A stretch of DNA of 64,000 nucleotides from an uncultured Phascolarctobacterium sp. (GTDB taxonomy: Bacteria > Bacillota > Negativicutes > Acidaminococcales > Acidaminococcaceae), in assembly GCF_900770955.1 (NCBI RefSeq), contig NZ_CAAGLX010000011.1:124001-188000 (forward strand), read 5' to 3'. Positions 1-8,095 of the stretch are shown here, piece after piece. How positions within the stretch are numbered: the first letter of the stretch is position 1; the number at the start of each line of letters is the position of its first letter. The position numbers and the translations under genes are program-made. The notes under the pieces were generated by a model. The model saw only the letters and a list, made by a program, of their open reading frames with translations. It made no database searches and was not told the DNA's origin.

Positions 1-1035
1 CAGAAAACAGTAGAAGAGCTGCTGGGTATCAAAATCAACAATTACGTAATGGTTGATTTTAAAGGCTTTACCGGTCTTGTTGATGCTATCGGAGGTATTG
101 ACATCGATGTTGAAAAGGATATGTATTACCATGATACATGGGACGGGTTTACCGTTGATCTGAAAAAGGGCCGTCAGCATCTTGACGGCAAAACAGCAAT
201 CCAATATGTACGCTTCCGTGATGAAGAGGGCGATATCGGCCGTATCCGCCGCCAACAGCATTTCCTGATGGCAGTTTATGATAAAATTACTTCTGCCGAT
301 ATGCTGCTGCATATCCCAGGTCTGGCTAAGCAACTGACCTCTATGGTAAAAACTGATATGCCTCTTAGTGATATGATAGATTTAGGCAGAGCGCTGCATT
401 CTATGGTTAAGGAAAAGGGTTTGTCTATGGCGATGGTTCCGGGTACACCGAAGTATATCGACGGTATCAGCTATTGGCTGCCGGATATTACCGACCTGCG
501 TGAGCTGATGGTCAAGATGCAGGGGGCAACCATGACGGAGCACTATAAATCTGCTGCCGAACTGATGGAGAAGGAATACAACAACGCTGTTGAAAAGGCA
601 GAAAGTGGCGATGACAGCGAGGAAAATAAGGAAGCTGTCAAAGAGGAGAAAGAGCTTAAGGCTAAAAAGGAAGAAAAAGCTAAGGAAGAAGAGGCTAAGC
701 AGTCCGGTAAATCCAAGAACGCAGGCAAAGACAAAAAATCTGCCGCTTCTCAGGAAGATTCCTCCGACAGCCGCGGAGTTGTGCGTCTTGTCAACTGCAG
801 CGGCAGCAAAACTGCAGGTGCGGAGGCTGCTGCACGCTTGCGCAATGCCGGCTTTGAGGTTATCAGCGGCGGCAGTGGTGATATGATTGCCAATACAGTT
901 GTTATTTCTACGACTAATAATGGCGCTGTTGTCAATCGTCTTTCCAATGTACCCTTTGCGCACCAGATGCGCATCAGCCGTGACGGTGCTGCTGACTGCG
1001 ATGGTGTGATTATGCTGGGCTCTGATTTCAAGTAA
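1..1035 (+). CDS. LytR-CpsA-Psr (LCP) family cell-wall ligase, 5' truncated by the window
   Basis: The reading frame is open from base 1, and the residues before the first ATG (49) already match the LCP fold, so the true start lies upstream of the window. LCP proteins are membrane-anchored enzymes that transfer lipid-linked glycopolymers onto peptidoglycan outside the cytoplasmic membrane. The visible 344 residues include the family motif GDIGRIRRQQ and the segment DFKGFTGLVDAIGG. A Lys/Glu-rich linker follows, roughly residues 195-255. A C-terminal LytR_C-type domain begins near VRLVNCSG and is often paired with LCP. The membrane anchor is out of view. The charged linker is compositionally extreme but common between these domains. 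Family assignment is secure; the substrate cannot be told. Confidence 0.9.
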   Translation, partial: QKTVEELLGIKINNYVMVDFKGFTGLVDAIGGIDIDVEKDMYYHDTWDGFTVDLKKGRQHLDGKTAIQYVRFRDEEGDIGRIRRQQHFLMAVYDKITSADMLLHIPGLAKQLTSMVKTDMPLSDMIDLGRALHSMVKEKGLSMAMVPGTPKYIDGISYWLPDITDLRELMVKMQGATMTEHYKSAAELMEKEYNNAVEKAESGDDSEENKEAVKEEKELKAKKEEKAKEEEAKQSGKSKNAGKDKKSAASQEDSSDSRGVVRLVNCSGSKTAGAEAAARLRNAGFEVISGGSGDMIANTVVISTTNNGAVVNRLSNVPFAHQMRISRDGAADCDGVIMLGSDFK

Positions 1036-1058
1036 GCTGAGATAAGCAATAATAAGAA

Positions 1059-1104
1059 TGTCCGTGAATCTGAAGATTTTCTGATGCTCGCGGACAGTCT
1101 TTTT
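1059..1104 (+). terminator. Rho-independent terminator after the LCP gene
   Basis: TGTCCG pairs with CGGACA across a loop and is followed by a T-rich run. It lies 24 bases after the LCP stop codon. Confidence 0.65.
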
Positions 1105-1136
1105 CCAATTAACGTAAAAAAATTTACAAAAAACTC

Positions 1137-1165
1137 TTGCATTTTGTATACAAAGATGTTATACT
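1137..1165 (+). promoter_or_regulatory. Sigma-70-type promoter, TTGCAT-N17-TATACT
   Basis: The -35 box is TTGCAT (1137-1142) and the -10 box TATACT (1160-1165), with 17-base spacing. A strong terminator hairpin begins only about 25 bases after the predicted transcription start, so the transcript would be about 45-50 nt unless read through. The next gene starts 225 bases downstream. Confidence 0.6.
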
Positions 1166-1188
1166 AAGAACATCAAAACAGCCCCTCA

Positions 1189-1220
1189 TTTGGCCCTTCT
1201 TCGTAAGGGCTTTTTTTTTT
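1189..1220 (+). terminator. Strong intrinsic terminator close behind a promoter
   Basis: The hairpin GCCCTT-cttcgt-AAGGGC is followed by ten T residues. Because a good promoter lies immediately upstream and no gene intervenes, it either ends a very short RNA or acts as a leader attenuator for the downstream fakB-like gene. About 170 AT-rich bases separate it from that gene; a weak -10-like TACAAT/TATAAT stretch near 1315-1330 may be the gene's own promoter. Confidence 0.7.
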
Positions 1221-1389
1221 GCCATTTTTAGAAATTTATTAGAAATTTAGTAGTTAATTTTGGAAATATTGTCAGTTAGCCATAGTCAATGTAGCAATAG
1301 TTTTCAGAATATGGTACAATATAATATAATATGGGAGAAGAACGGATATAACTTATATAGAGAATATTCATAACTAACAGGAGGCTTAT

Positions 1390-2247
1390 ATGCACGATGA
1401 AATACATGTTGTCGTAGATAGTATTTCGGCAGCAGACGAAACAGCTTTGAAGGATGATCCCCGTTGCCATATCCTGAGGTTGATTATCCGTCATGGAGAT
1501 TTAGAATGGCATGACGGTGACCGTTCCCTGGCAGAATTATTTGGTATGGTAGAAACAACAGGTAAGCTGCCGGTTACTTCACAGCCGCCTATCGGTGTCG
1601 TAGTGGAGCTTTTTACCAAGCTTGCTCAGGAAGGCAAAAAGGTTATTATGCTGACAGTAGACAGCGTACTAAGCGGTACCTATCAGACCGCCTGCGTTGC
1701 TGCGCGTCAGGTAATGGATGATATAAAGGGTGCGGATATCCGTGTAATCGACAGCAAGACTGCTGCCTGCCCTATCAGCGGTATTGCGATGGAAGTGTTG
1801 AAGCATACAGCTGAAGGTATGGATATTGACGAGGCCGAAAAAATGGCGCGTGAGATGGTTGCGCGTACAGAAACATTTTTTAGTGTAAATACATTAGACT
1901 ATTTGCAAAAGGGTGGACGCATTGGCGCAGTTGGCGCTTTGATAGGAAGTATTTTTGGTATTCGCCCTATTGTGCACTTAGATAAAGAGGGCAAACTGGA
2001 AGTTGCGGACAAATGCCGTACCCGTAAAAAGGTTATGAAGCGCATGGTTGAGATGGCTGCGGCAAAAGCACCCATTGAAGCAATTTTCATCGCTCATGCA
2101 GAGGCTTTGGCAGATGCAGAGGATTTAAAACAGCAGATGCAGGAATTGTTCCCGAATATACCGACTATGCTTACAGGTATCGGCACCGTTTTGGCTGCTC
2201 ATCTCGGACCAGGTGCTATCGGTGTATTTGTCCGTCGCAAAGCCTGA
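1390..2247 (+). CDS. DegV family protein, probable fatty-acid-binding subunit FakB
   Basis: The 285-residue length is typical of DegV. Family motifs are visible: DSISAADE at the N terminus, TSQPP near residue 62 and SGTYQTA near residue 96, which in FakB line the fatty-acid carboxylate pocket. DegV proteins bind a fatty acid and present it to the kinase FakA for phosphorylation, feeding exogenous fatty acids into phospholipids. The next gene, 21 bases downstream, encodes the matching kinase, so the pair very likely works together. The ATG is preceded by AGGAGG at good spacing. The acyl chain preference cannot be read from sequence. Confidence 0.9.
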   Translation: MHDEIHVVVDSISAADETALKDDPRCHILRLIIRHGDLEWHDGDRSLAELFGMVETTGKLPVTSQPPIGVVVELFTKLAQEGKKVIMLTVDSVLSGTYQTACVAARQVMDDIKGADIRVIDSKTAACPISGIAMEVLKHTAEGMDIDEAEKMAREMVARTETFFSVNTLDYLQKGGRIGAVGALIGSIFGIRPIVHLDKEGKLEVADKCRTRKKVMKRMVEMAAAKAPIEAIFIAHAEALADAEDLKQQMQELFPNIPTMLTGIGTVLAAHLGPGAIGVFVRRKA

Positions 2248-2268
2248 AAGGAAAGGTGTGGGGTTTAG

Positions 2269-3876
2269 ATGAATAATAGCAAGGTAATTACCGGCAAGCA
2301 GCTGAAGAATATGCTGTTGGGTGCTTACCATAGCTTTGAAAAGAATTTTGAAGCTATTAATGATTTAAATGTTTTTCCAGTGCCGGATGGCGATACTGGT
2401 ACTAATATGATGCATACTATGGCGTCCGTGGCGAAGGCTATCAGCGCAATGAGCGATGAAGCCGAGGCCGGCGAAATCGGTGCCGCAGCTGCCCGCAGCG
2501 CTATTATGGGCGCACGTGGCAATTCCGGAGTAATTTTGTCGCAGCTGCTGCGCGGTATCGGCAAAGGTGTTGCTGGTAAAAAGACGCTGAACAATACAGA
2601 AATCGGCAAGGCCTTCCAGTTTGGTATATTATATGCTTACCGCAGCGTATCCAAACCGGTTGAAGGTACTATTCTGACAGTAGCCCGCGGCATGGCCAAG
2701 GGTGCCTATAACGCTGTCCGCGGCAATGTTAGCCTGGAGGAAGTGCTGCTGGAGGCTATCCGCAGCGGTAAGGAAGAGCTTGCAAGGACTCCGGAGCTGT
2801 TGCCTGCGCTGAAGGCAGCCGGTGTTGTTGATGCCGGCGGTCAGGGACTGATTGTCTTTTTCGAGGGCTGTCTGGCTGGTCTGCGTGGTCAGAACTGCGA
2901 AGTGCTGCCTGTTACACCGCGTGCCAAGGTACAGGTTCAGAAGGGCGAGCCGCTTGATTTGGAATATCCTTACTGCACCGAATTCATCGTTAAGGACGCG
3001 AATGTTGATAAGCAGACTGTAAGCAAGGCCTTAGAGGGCATGGGCAATTCTATGATTGTAGCAGTGGTAGAGGATATTGTAAAAGTACATATCCATACCA
3101 AGCATCCCGGTGATGCGCTTAATATGGCGCAGACCTGGGGAACGCTGCATGATATCAAAATAGAAAATATGCGTGACCAGCACGAAAACCGTCTCTTTAC
3201 TGCCGAGGATATTCAACCGGTAAAGCACGGCGTGGGTGTGCTGACTGTTGCAGCCGGTGATGGTATTGCCAAGATTATGCATGAAATGGGTGCTGCCGAG
3301 ATTATCAGCGGTGGCCAGAGCATGAATCCTCCGGTAGAAGAGTTTGTCAATGCTATTGAAAATGGTACCTGCGAGCAGTATATTATTCTGCCGAACAATA
3401 AGAATATTGTTTTGGCGGCTGAGCAGGTGCGTAAGCTGCTGGGCAACTCCAAGGTAGCTTATGTTCCTACTACCAATATGGCACAGGGTTTGTCCGCACT
3501 GCTGCATTTTGATGCAACACGCAGCATGGATGAAAACACTGTTATTATGACCAAGGAAGCTAAGGAAACAGCCAGCGGCAGCATTACTGTAGCTGTACGC
3601 GACAGCGTAGTTAACGGTATTGCTATCCATGAGGGCGATTATCTTGGTATCTTGAATGATAAAATTGTTTGCAACGGCAGCAGCATGGATGAAGTACTGC
3701 AGAAGATGCTGGCAGATGGGGATTATGAACTGATCAGCTTATATTATGGTGCCGATGTAGACGAAGAGCAGGCTGAAAAGCTGGCAGCTGAAGTGGAAAA
3801 GCTGAATGATGAGTGGGAGGTTGAAACCTTTTACGGCGGACAGCCGCTGTATCCGATTCTTTTGGCAATGGAGTGA
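2269..3876 (+). CDS. fakA: Fatty acid kinase FakA (DhaL/DAK2-domain protein, YloV-like)
   Basis: This 535-residue protein has an N-terminal DhaL-type kinase domain (about residues 1-200). It carries the metal/ATP motifs PVPDGDTGTNM and GARGNSGVILSQLLRG, followed by the longer C-terminal region of YloV/FakA proteins. FakA phosphorylates a fatty acid carried by FakB to acyl-phosphate. The upstream neighbour is a DegV/FakB-type protein, which supports this over dihydroxyacetone kinase. A GAAAGG-type ribosome site precedes the ATG. The stop lies 6 bases from the next gene, so the three genes 1390-4314 look co-transcribed. Confidence 0.92.
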   Translation: MNNSKVITGKQLKNMLLGAYHSFEKNFEAINDLNVFPVPDGDTGTNMMHTMASVAKAISAMSDEAEAGEIGAAAARSAIMGARGNSGVILSQLLRGIGKGVAGKKTLNNTEIGKAFQFGILYAYRSVSKPVEGTILTVARGMAKGAYNAVRGNVSLEEVLLEAIRSGKEELARTPELLPALKAAGVVDAGGQGLIVFFEGCLAGLRGQNCEVLPVTPRAKVQVQKGEPLDLEYPYCTEFIVKDANVDKQTVSKALEGMGNSMIVAVVEDIVKVHIHTKHPGDALNMAQTWGTLHDIKIENMRDQHENRLFTAEDIQPVKHGVGVLTVAAGDGIAKIMHEMGAAEIISGGQSMNPPVEEFVNAIENGTCEQYIILPNNKNIVLAAEQVRKLLGNSKVAYVPTTNMAQGLSALLHFDATRSMDENTVIMTKEAKETASGSITVAVRDSVVNGIAIHEGDYLGILNDKIVCNGSSMDEVLQKMLADGDYELISLYYGADVDEEQAEKLAAEVEKLNDEWEVETFYGGQPLYPILLAME

Positions 3877-3882
3877 TGAAAT

Positions 3883-4314
3883 ATGCTTACAAGTCAGGAA
3901 TTAACTAACCTGTTGCGCGAGCGTGGCTATAAGGTCACCCCTCAAAGACTTGCTGTTTATGAAGCCTTGGCTGATGAAACATGGCATCCGAATGCAGAGA
4001 TGCTGTTTAATAAGCTGCAGCCGAAGTTTCCGGCTATGAGCTTTGCTACTGTATATAAAACTGTAGAAATCCTGCACGATATCAACGTTATTCAGATTCT
4101 GAATACGGGTGAGGACAGCTTCCGTTATGATGCCGATGTCAGTGAGCATTATCATCTGCGCTGCTTAAAATGCGGTGCGGTAGACGATGCGCTGATGGAT
4201 GATGGCGTTAAGCTGCAACTGACAAAAGATGTAGAAAAGCAGAGCGGTTATACTATCAGCCGCCGCCAGTTCTATTTCTTTGGTTTGTGTCCGAAGTGCT
4301 CCACACTGCATTAA
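3883..4314 (+). CDS. Fur-family metal-dependent repressor, PerR-like
   Basis: This 143-residue protein has the Fur layout: an N-terminal winged helix (residues 1-85, with TPQRLAVYEAL and the recognition segment SFATVYKTVEIL) and a C-terminal dimerisation domain. The structural zinc is predicted at two CxxC pairs, CLKCG and CPKC. The regulatory metal region reads RYDADVSEHYH. An Asp in this position resembles peroxide sensor PerR rather than iron sensor Fur, but this is a by-eye call. It starts 6 bases after fakA. Possible targets such as rubrerythrin (20157-20702) are elsewhere in the window. Confidence 0.88.
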   Translation: MLTSQELTNLLRERGYKVTPQRLAVYEALADETWHPNAEMLFNKLQPKFPAMSFATVYKTVEILHDINVIQILNTGEDSFRYDADVSEHYHLRCLKCGAVDDALMDDGVKLQLTKDVEKQSGYTISRRQFYFFGLCPKCSTLH

Positions 4315-4325
4315 ATTATAAAGAA

Positions 4326-4363
4326 GTGTACCGATTCTCTAGCTGATTGGTACACTTTTCTTT
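4326..4363 (+). terminator. Intrinsic terminator after the fur-like gene
   Basis: The perfect stem GTGTACC/GGTACAC is followed by TTTTCTTT. It closes the degV-fakA-fur transcript. Confidence 0.8.
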
Positions 4364-4474
4364 ATATATTGAGTAATTATGTCAGATTTTTGTAGCGTTA
4401 TTTTTACCAAAATGCCACAATAGAGATTTATGAATTTGCTATAATAAAGATGTTATATTGATAGGAGTGAAGGC

Positions 4475-5293
4475 TTGGTGCTAAACGACTTTCAGATAGT
4501 CATGCTGGCCAGCGGCAGCAAGGGGAATGCCGCCTTGATAAGCACAGCAAACCAGCGCTTTTTGGTTGATATAGGTATCAGCTGCAGAGCGTTGACAACG
4601 AGAATGAAGGAAATAGGTGTCAGCGTAAACGAGCTGGACGGCGTATTCATTACACATGAGCATGTTGACCATGTCCGCGGGTTGGCAACCTTTTTAAAAA
4701 ATTATCAGGTACCTGTATATAGCAGTGCGCTTACTTGGCGCGCGATACTAGCCAAGGACAGCAGTCTGGTGCGCCAGAACTGCCGTCTTATTGACAATAA
4801 CCGCCTGCTTTGCGGTGATTTGGAGGTGCAGAGCTTCAGTATACCGCATGATGCCGTGGACCCGCACGGATATACCTTTACGAGCCGCAGCAACGGCTCT
4901 AAGTGCACATACCTTACGGATGCGGGCTTTGTTACCGATACCATCCGTGAAGCGGTTGCCGGCAGCAGTGCTTTGGTGCTTGAAGCCAATCATGATGTGG
5001 AAATGCTGAAAAACGGTCCTTATCCGCGTCATCTGAAGCAGCGTATTTTAAGTACGTTGGGGCATTTATCCAATGATACTGCCGGACATTTTCTGACGGA
5101 GCTTGAGCGCTTGCCGGAGCACATTGTGCTGGCGCACCTGAGCGAGCACAATAACCTGCCGCAGCTGGCGCAGAATACGGTGCAGAATATTTTATATGAT
5201 AATAACCGCCTGCAGGAAACTGAGCTTTTTGTTGCTGCCCAGAACAGGGTAGTAGCAGACAGTCCGCTGCCGGCAGTCTTAGATTTTAAATAA
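4475..5293 (+). CDS. MBL-fold metallohydrolase of the YycJ/WalJ type
   Basis: This 272-residue metallo-beta-lactamase-fold protein carries the metal motif THEHVDH and further ligand positions (YLTDAG, LEANHD). The opening LASGSKGNA is characteristic of YycJ/WalJ. Members are predicted nucleases or phosphodiesterases; in Bacilli the gene accompanies the WalRK regulon, and here it precedes an HtrA-like protease as is common there. AGGAG at 4463-4467 lies 7 bases from TTG 4475, making that non-ATG start the best choice; GTG 4478 is the alternative. The gene is followed by the protease gene after 13 bases. Confidence 0.87.
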   Translation: MVLNDFQIVMLASGSKGNAALISTANQRFLVDIGISCRALTTRMKEIGVSVNELDGVFITHEHVDHVRGLATFLKNYQVPVYSSALTWRAILAKDSSLVRQNCRLIDNNRLLCGDLEVQSFSIPHDAVDPHGYTFTSRSNGSKCTYLTDAGFVTDTIREAVAGSSALVLEANHDVEMLKNGPYPRHLKQRILSTLGHLSNDTAGHFLTELERLPEHIVLAHLSEHNNLPQLAQNTVQNILYDNNRLQETELFVAAQNRVVADSPLPAVLDFK

Positions 5294-5306
5294 GGAGTGG
5301 ATACAG

Positions 5307-6404
5307 ATGAACAAGAGTATCTGGAAAAAATCGGCCAATATTTTTGTCTGTGGTCTTTTAGGTGCGGCAATCCTGGTTGCCGGCTGCGGCGACAATAAAA
5401 CATCTGCTGCAGTGCATGACAAGCCTGCTGCCAAGACTGAGCAGCAGCTGAGCGCAGCGCGCAATACACCGATTGTGGCTGCCGCCAAGAAGGTTGGTCC
5501 TGCTGTCGTAGGTATCACCAACAAGGCTTATGTGCGTGACTTCTTCAACCGCACGCAGCTGATGGAGCGTGGTACAGGCAGTGGCGTTATTTATGACAAG
5601 GCCGGCTATATTGCTACTAATAACCACGTAGTTGAGGGCGCATCGGAAATCATCGTCAGCCTGCCTGACGGGCGTACCGTTAAAGGCAAGGTCCTTGGTG
5701 CTGATGCTGTAACCGATTTGGCTGTAGTAAAGATTGATGCTGATAATCTTACTGTTGCTACATTTGGTGACAGCGATACTCTGCAGGTCGGGGAACCGGC
5801 AATTGCTATCGGCAATCCGCTGGGACTGGAATTCCGCGGCAGTGTAACCGCAGGTGTTATCAGTGCTTTGAACCGCAGCATTGAAGTAGGCGAGCGTAAG
5901 TTTAACCTGATTCAGACTGATGCGGCAATCAACCCCGGTAACAGCGGCGGTGCATTGGTAAATGCTGACGGCGAGGTAGTAGGCATCAACAGTGCTAAGG
6001 TTGCTGTAAGCGGTGTTGAAGGCATTGGCTTTGCTATTCCTATTAACACAGCTAAACCGATTCTGCAGGAGCTGGCAGAGCGCGGACGTATTGCAAGACC
6101 GTATCTGGGAGCTTCGCTGATGGATCAGGAAGTTGCTGACCGCTACGGCTTTGAAATTAACCTGCACGGCGGCATCTTCCTCGTAAAGGTTGTTCCCGGC
6201 AGCCCGGCAGCTAAAGCTGATATCAGACCCGGCGATATTATTCTGAGCTTTAATGGCAGCAAGGTAAAGACTGCTCTTGATCTGCGTACTGCTCTGTCTA
6301 AATGCAAGGTAGGCGACAGAGCCGAGGTAACTATTATGCGCAACGGTCAGAGAGAAAGCAGAACTGTGGTACTGGAAGAGGTTCCGAAGGATTACGGCAA
6401 TTGA
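5307..6404 (+). CDS. HtrA/DegP-like serine protease with lipoprotein signal and PDZ domain
   Basis: The N terminus has a positive charge cluster, a hydrophobic segment and a lipobox ending in LVAGC (Cys about 28). This suggests a lipid-anchored periplasmic enzyme, which is unusual since most HtrA proteins have a transmembrane anchor or cleavable signal. The trypsin-like domain carries the triad His (NNHVVEG), Asp (TDLAVVKID) and Ser (NPGNSGGAL). A single PDZ domain occupies about residues 265-355 (GSPAAKADIRPGDIIL). HtrA proteases degrade or refold misfolded envelope proteins. At 365 residues the gene is full length. It overlaps the start of rlmH. Confidence 0.93.
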   Translation: MNKSIWKKSANIFVCGLLGAAILVAGCGDNKTSAAVHDKPAAKTEQQLSAARNTPIVAAAKKVGPAVVGITNKAYVRDFFNRTQLMERGTGSGVIYDKAGYIATNNHVVEGASEIIVSLPDGRTVKGKVLGADAVTDLAVVKIDADNLTVATFGDSDTLQVGEPAIAIGNPLGLEFRGSVTAGVISALNRSIEVGERKFNLIQTDAAINPGNSGGALVNADGEVVGINSAKVAVSGVEGIGFAIPINTAKPILQELAERGRIARPYLGASLMDQEVADRYGFEINLHGGIFLVKVVPGSPAAKADIRPGDIILSFNGSKVKTALDLRTALSKCKVGDRAEVTIMRNGQRESRTVVLEEVPKDYGN

Positions 6405-6880
6405 AGATAACGATAGCCTGTGTGGGCAAAATTAAAGAAAAATATCTTACTGCGGGGATAGAGGAATTCAGCAAAAGACTGACTCCCTTCTGCAAGCTGG
6501 AAACGCTGGCGATTAACGAAGAGCGTATGCCTGATAATCCTTCTCACGCAGAAAAGCAGCAGGTACTGGAGCGTGAAACGCAGCGCCTGCTGGCAATTAT
6601 ACCGGCAAATTCCTATGTGATTTTGCTGGATGTCATCGGCAAGCAGCTGAGCAGCCCGGAGCTGGCAACGAAGCTGGACGAGCTGGCCCTTGCCGGCAAC
6701 AGCCATATCACCTTCGTGATTGGCGGTGCCTTTGGGTATACCGATGCGTTGCGTAAGCGTGCCGATTTGGCGCTGAGCTTTTCTAAAATGACCTTTACGC
6801 ATCAGATGATTCGCCTGCTTTTGATTGAGCAGATTTACCGTGCTTTTAAAATCAGCAGAGGCGAAAAGTACCATTGGTAA
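6401..6880 (+). CDS. rlmH: 23S rRNA (pseudouridine-1915-N3)-methyltransferase RlmH
   Basis: This is a SPOUT-class methyltransferase of 159 residues, the usual RlmH length. It starts LKITIACVGKIKEKY and ends with the family signature ISRGEKYHW. The SAM-binding knot includes FVIGGAFGYTDALRKRAD. The enzyme methylates pseudouridine 1915 in helix 69 of 23S rRNA. The start is TTG at 6401; this codon overlaps the TGA stop of the preceding protease gene, so translation is probably coupled. A longer in-frame start at 6302 would add 33 residues unlike the family and lie inside the protease gene, so it was rejected. Confidence 0.95.
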   Translation: MKITIACVGKIKEKYLTAGIEEFSKRLTPFCKLETLAINEERMPDNPSHAEKQQVLERETQRLLAIIPANSYVILLDVIGKQLSSPELATKLDELALAGNSHITFVIGGAFGYTDALRKRADLALSFSKMTFTHQMIRLLLIEQIYRAFKISRGEKYHW

Positions 6881-6900
6881 AATAAGCTGAATATGCAATA

Positions 6901-6934
6901 AAAAAGAGCCGTGCGCGCAGGCATGGCTCTTTTT
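6901..6934 (+). terminator. Bidirectional intrinsic terminator between rlmH and mnmA
   Basis: AAAAAGAGCC and GGCTCTTTTT form a stem flanked by A and T runs. It can serve both the plus-strand rlmH transcript and the converging mnmA transcript. Confidence 0.8.
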
Positions 6935-7021
6935 CGTTGCAACAGAAATGAAACGTAAAAATTTGCGTTTCATTTACGCGTGCTTAAGGCATATGGTTAA
7001 TGATTTATCAGACTTTCGACT

Positions 7022-8095
7022 TTACACGATGGTGCCGCCGCCGACAACTACGTCGCCGTCATACATAACCACGGACTGGCCTTTAGTAATGGCGCGCTGA
7101 GGCTCGTCAAAAACGAGCTGCAGAGTATCCGCATCAGGCTGGGTGACGGTGGCCCACTGTTCCTGCTGATGGTAGCGGATGCGTGCTTTTACGCGGCGCG
7201 GTTCGTTAATAGCGTCGCAGTCAATGAGGTTGATATTCTTAGCTGTAACATTTTTGGTGAACAGTCCCTCGTTTGTTGTAAGGATAACAGCGTTGTTCTT
7301 GGTGTCAATCTCTTTAACGTACATTGGCTGTGGCAACGCCAGTCCCAAGCCCTTGCGCTGGCCGACGGTATAATGGATAATACCTTTGTGCCTGCCGAGT
7401 ACGTTGCCTGCTTCATCTACAAAATTGCCGGGCTTGAATTTTCTGCCCAGGCGTGCTTCGATAAAGTCAGCATAGGTACCGGTCTGGATAAAGCAGATAT
7501 CCTGGCTGTCATGCTTTTGAGCGTTGACGAAGCCATGCTTTTCGGCGATTTCGCGTACCTGTGTCTTATGCAGACCGCCGAGTGGGAACATAGCGTGCGC
7601 CAGCTGATCCTGTGTGAGGGAATAAAGCACGTAGCTTTGGTCCTTCAATGGGTCGACTGATTTGCGCAGCAGGTAGCGGCCCTTAGCTTCATCATAGCTT
7701 ATTTGCGCATAATGACCGGTGACAACATAATCACAGCCAAGCTCCTGGGCGCGGACGAATAGCTGGTCGAATTTCAGATAGCGGTTGCAGTCAATGCAGG
7801 GGTTAGGGGTTCTGCCGTTAACATAGGCGTCAACAAAACGGTCGATAACATCGCGCTCGAAGCGGTCGGCAAAATTAAAAACGTAGTAAGGCATGCCAAG
7901 GCTGGCCGCTACACTGCGTGCATCCGCTACATCATCGATGGAGCAGCAGCTGTTAGCTTTGGAAACGCCGATATCCTCATTGGCAAAAAGCTTCATGGTT
8001 ACACCGGTGCATTCATAGCCCTGCTCCAGCATCATCAATGCGGAAACGCTGGAATCAACGCCGCCGCTCATGGCGATTAGTGCTTTCTTGTTCAT
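7022..8095 (-). CDS. mnmA: tRNA-specific 2-thiouridylase MnmA
   Basis: This 357-residue enzyme inserts sulfur at C2 of the wobble uridine in tRNA-Lys, -Glu and -Gln. The PP-loop SGGVDSS lies near residue 10. The catalytic cysteines are visible in NPCIDCN (about residue 100) and DICFI (about residue 200), and the GHYAQI and VGQRKGLG family motifs are present. Its start overlaps the hydE stop by 4 bases (ATGA), and iscS lies further upstream in the same operon. The sulfur donor IscS is therefore co-transcribed with its user. Confidence 0.97.
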   Translation of the reverse strand: MNKKALIAMSGGVDSSVSALMMLEQGYECTGVTMKLFANEDIGVSKANSCCSIDDVADARSVAASLGMPYYVFNFADRFERDVIDRFVDAYVNGRTPNPCIDCNRYLKFDQLFVRAQELGCDYVVTGHYAQISYDEAKGRYLLRKSVDPLKDQSYVLYSLTQDQLAHAMFPLGGLHKTQVREIAEKHGFVNAQKHDSQDICFIQTGTYADFIEARLGRKFKPGNFVDEAGNVLGRHKGIIHYTVGQRKGLGLALPQPMYVKEIDTKNNAVILTTNEGLFTKNVTAKNINLIDCDAINEPRRVKARIRYHQQEQWATVTQPDADTLQLVFDEPQRAITKGQSVVMYDGDVVVGGGTIV

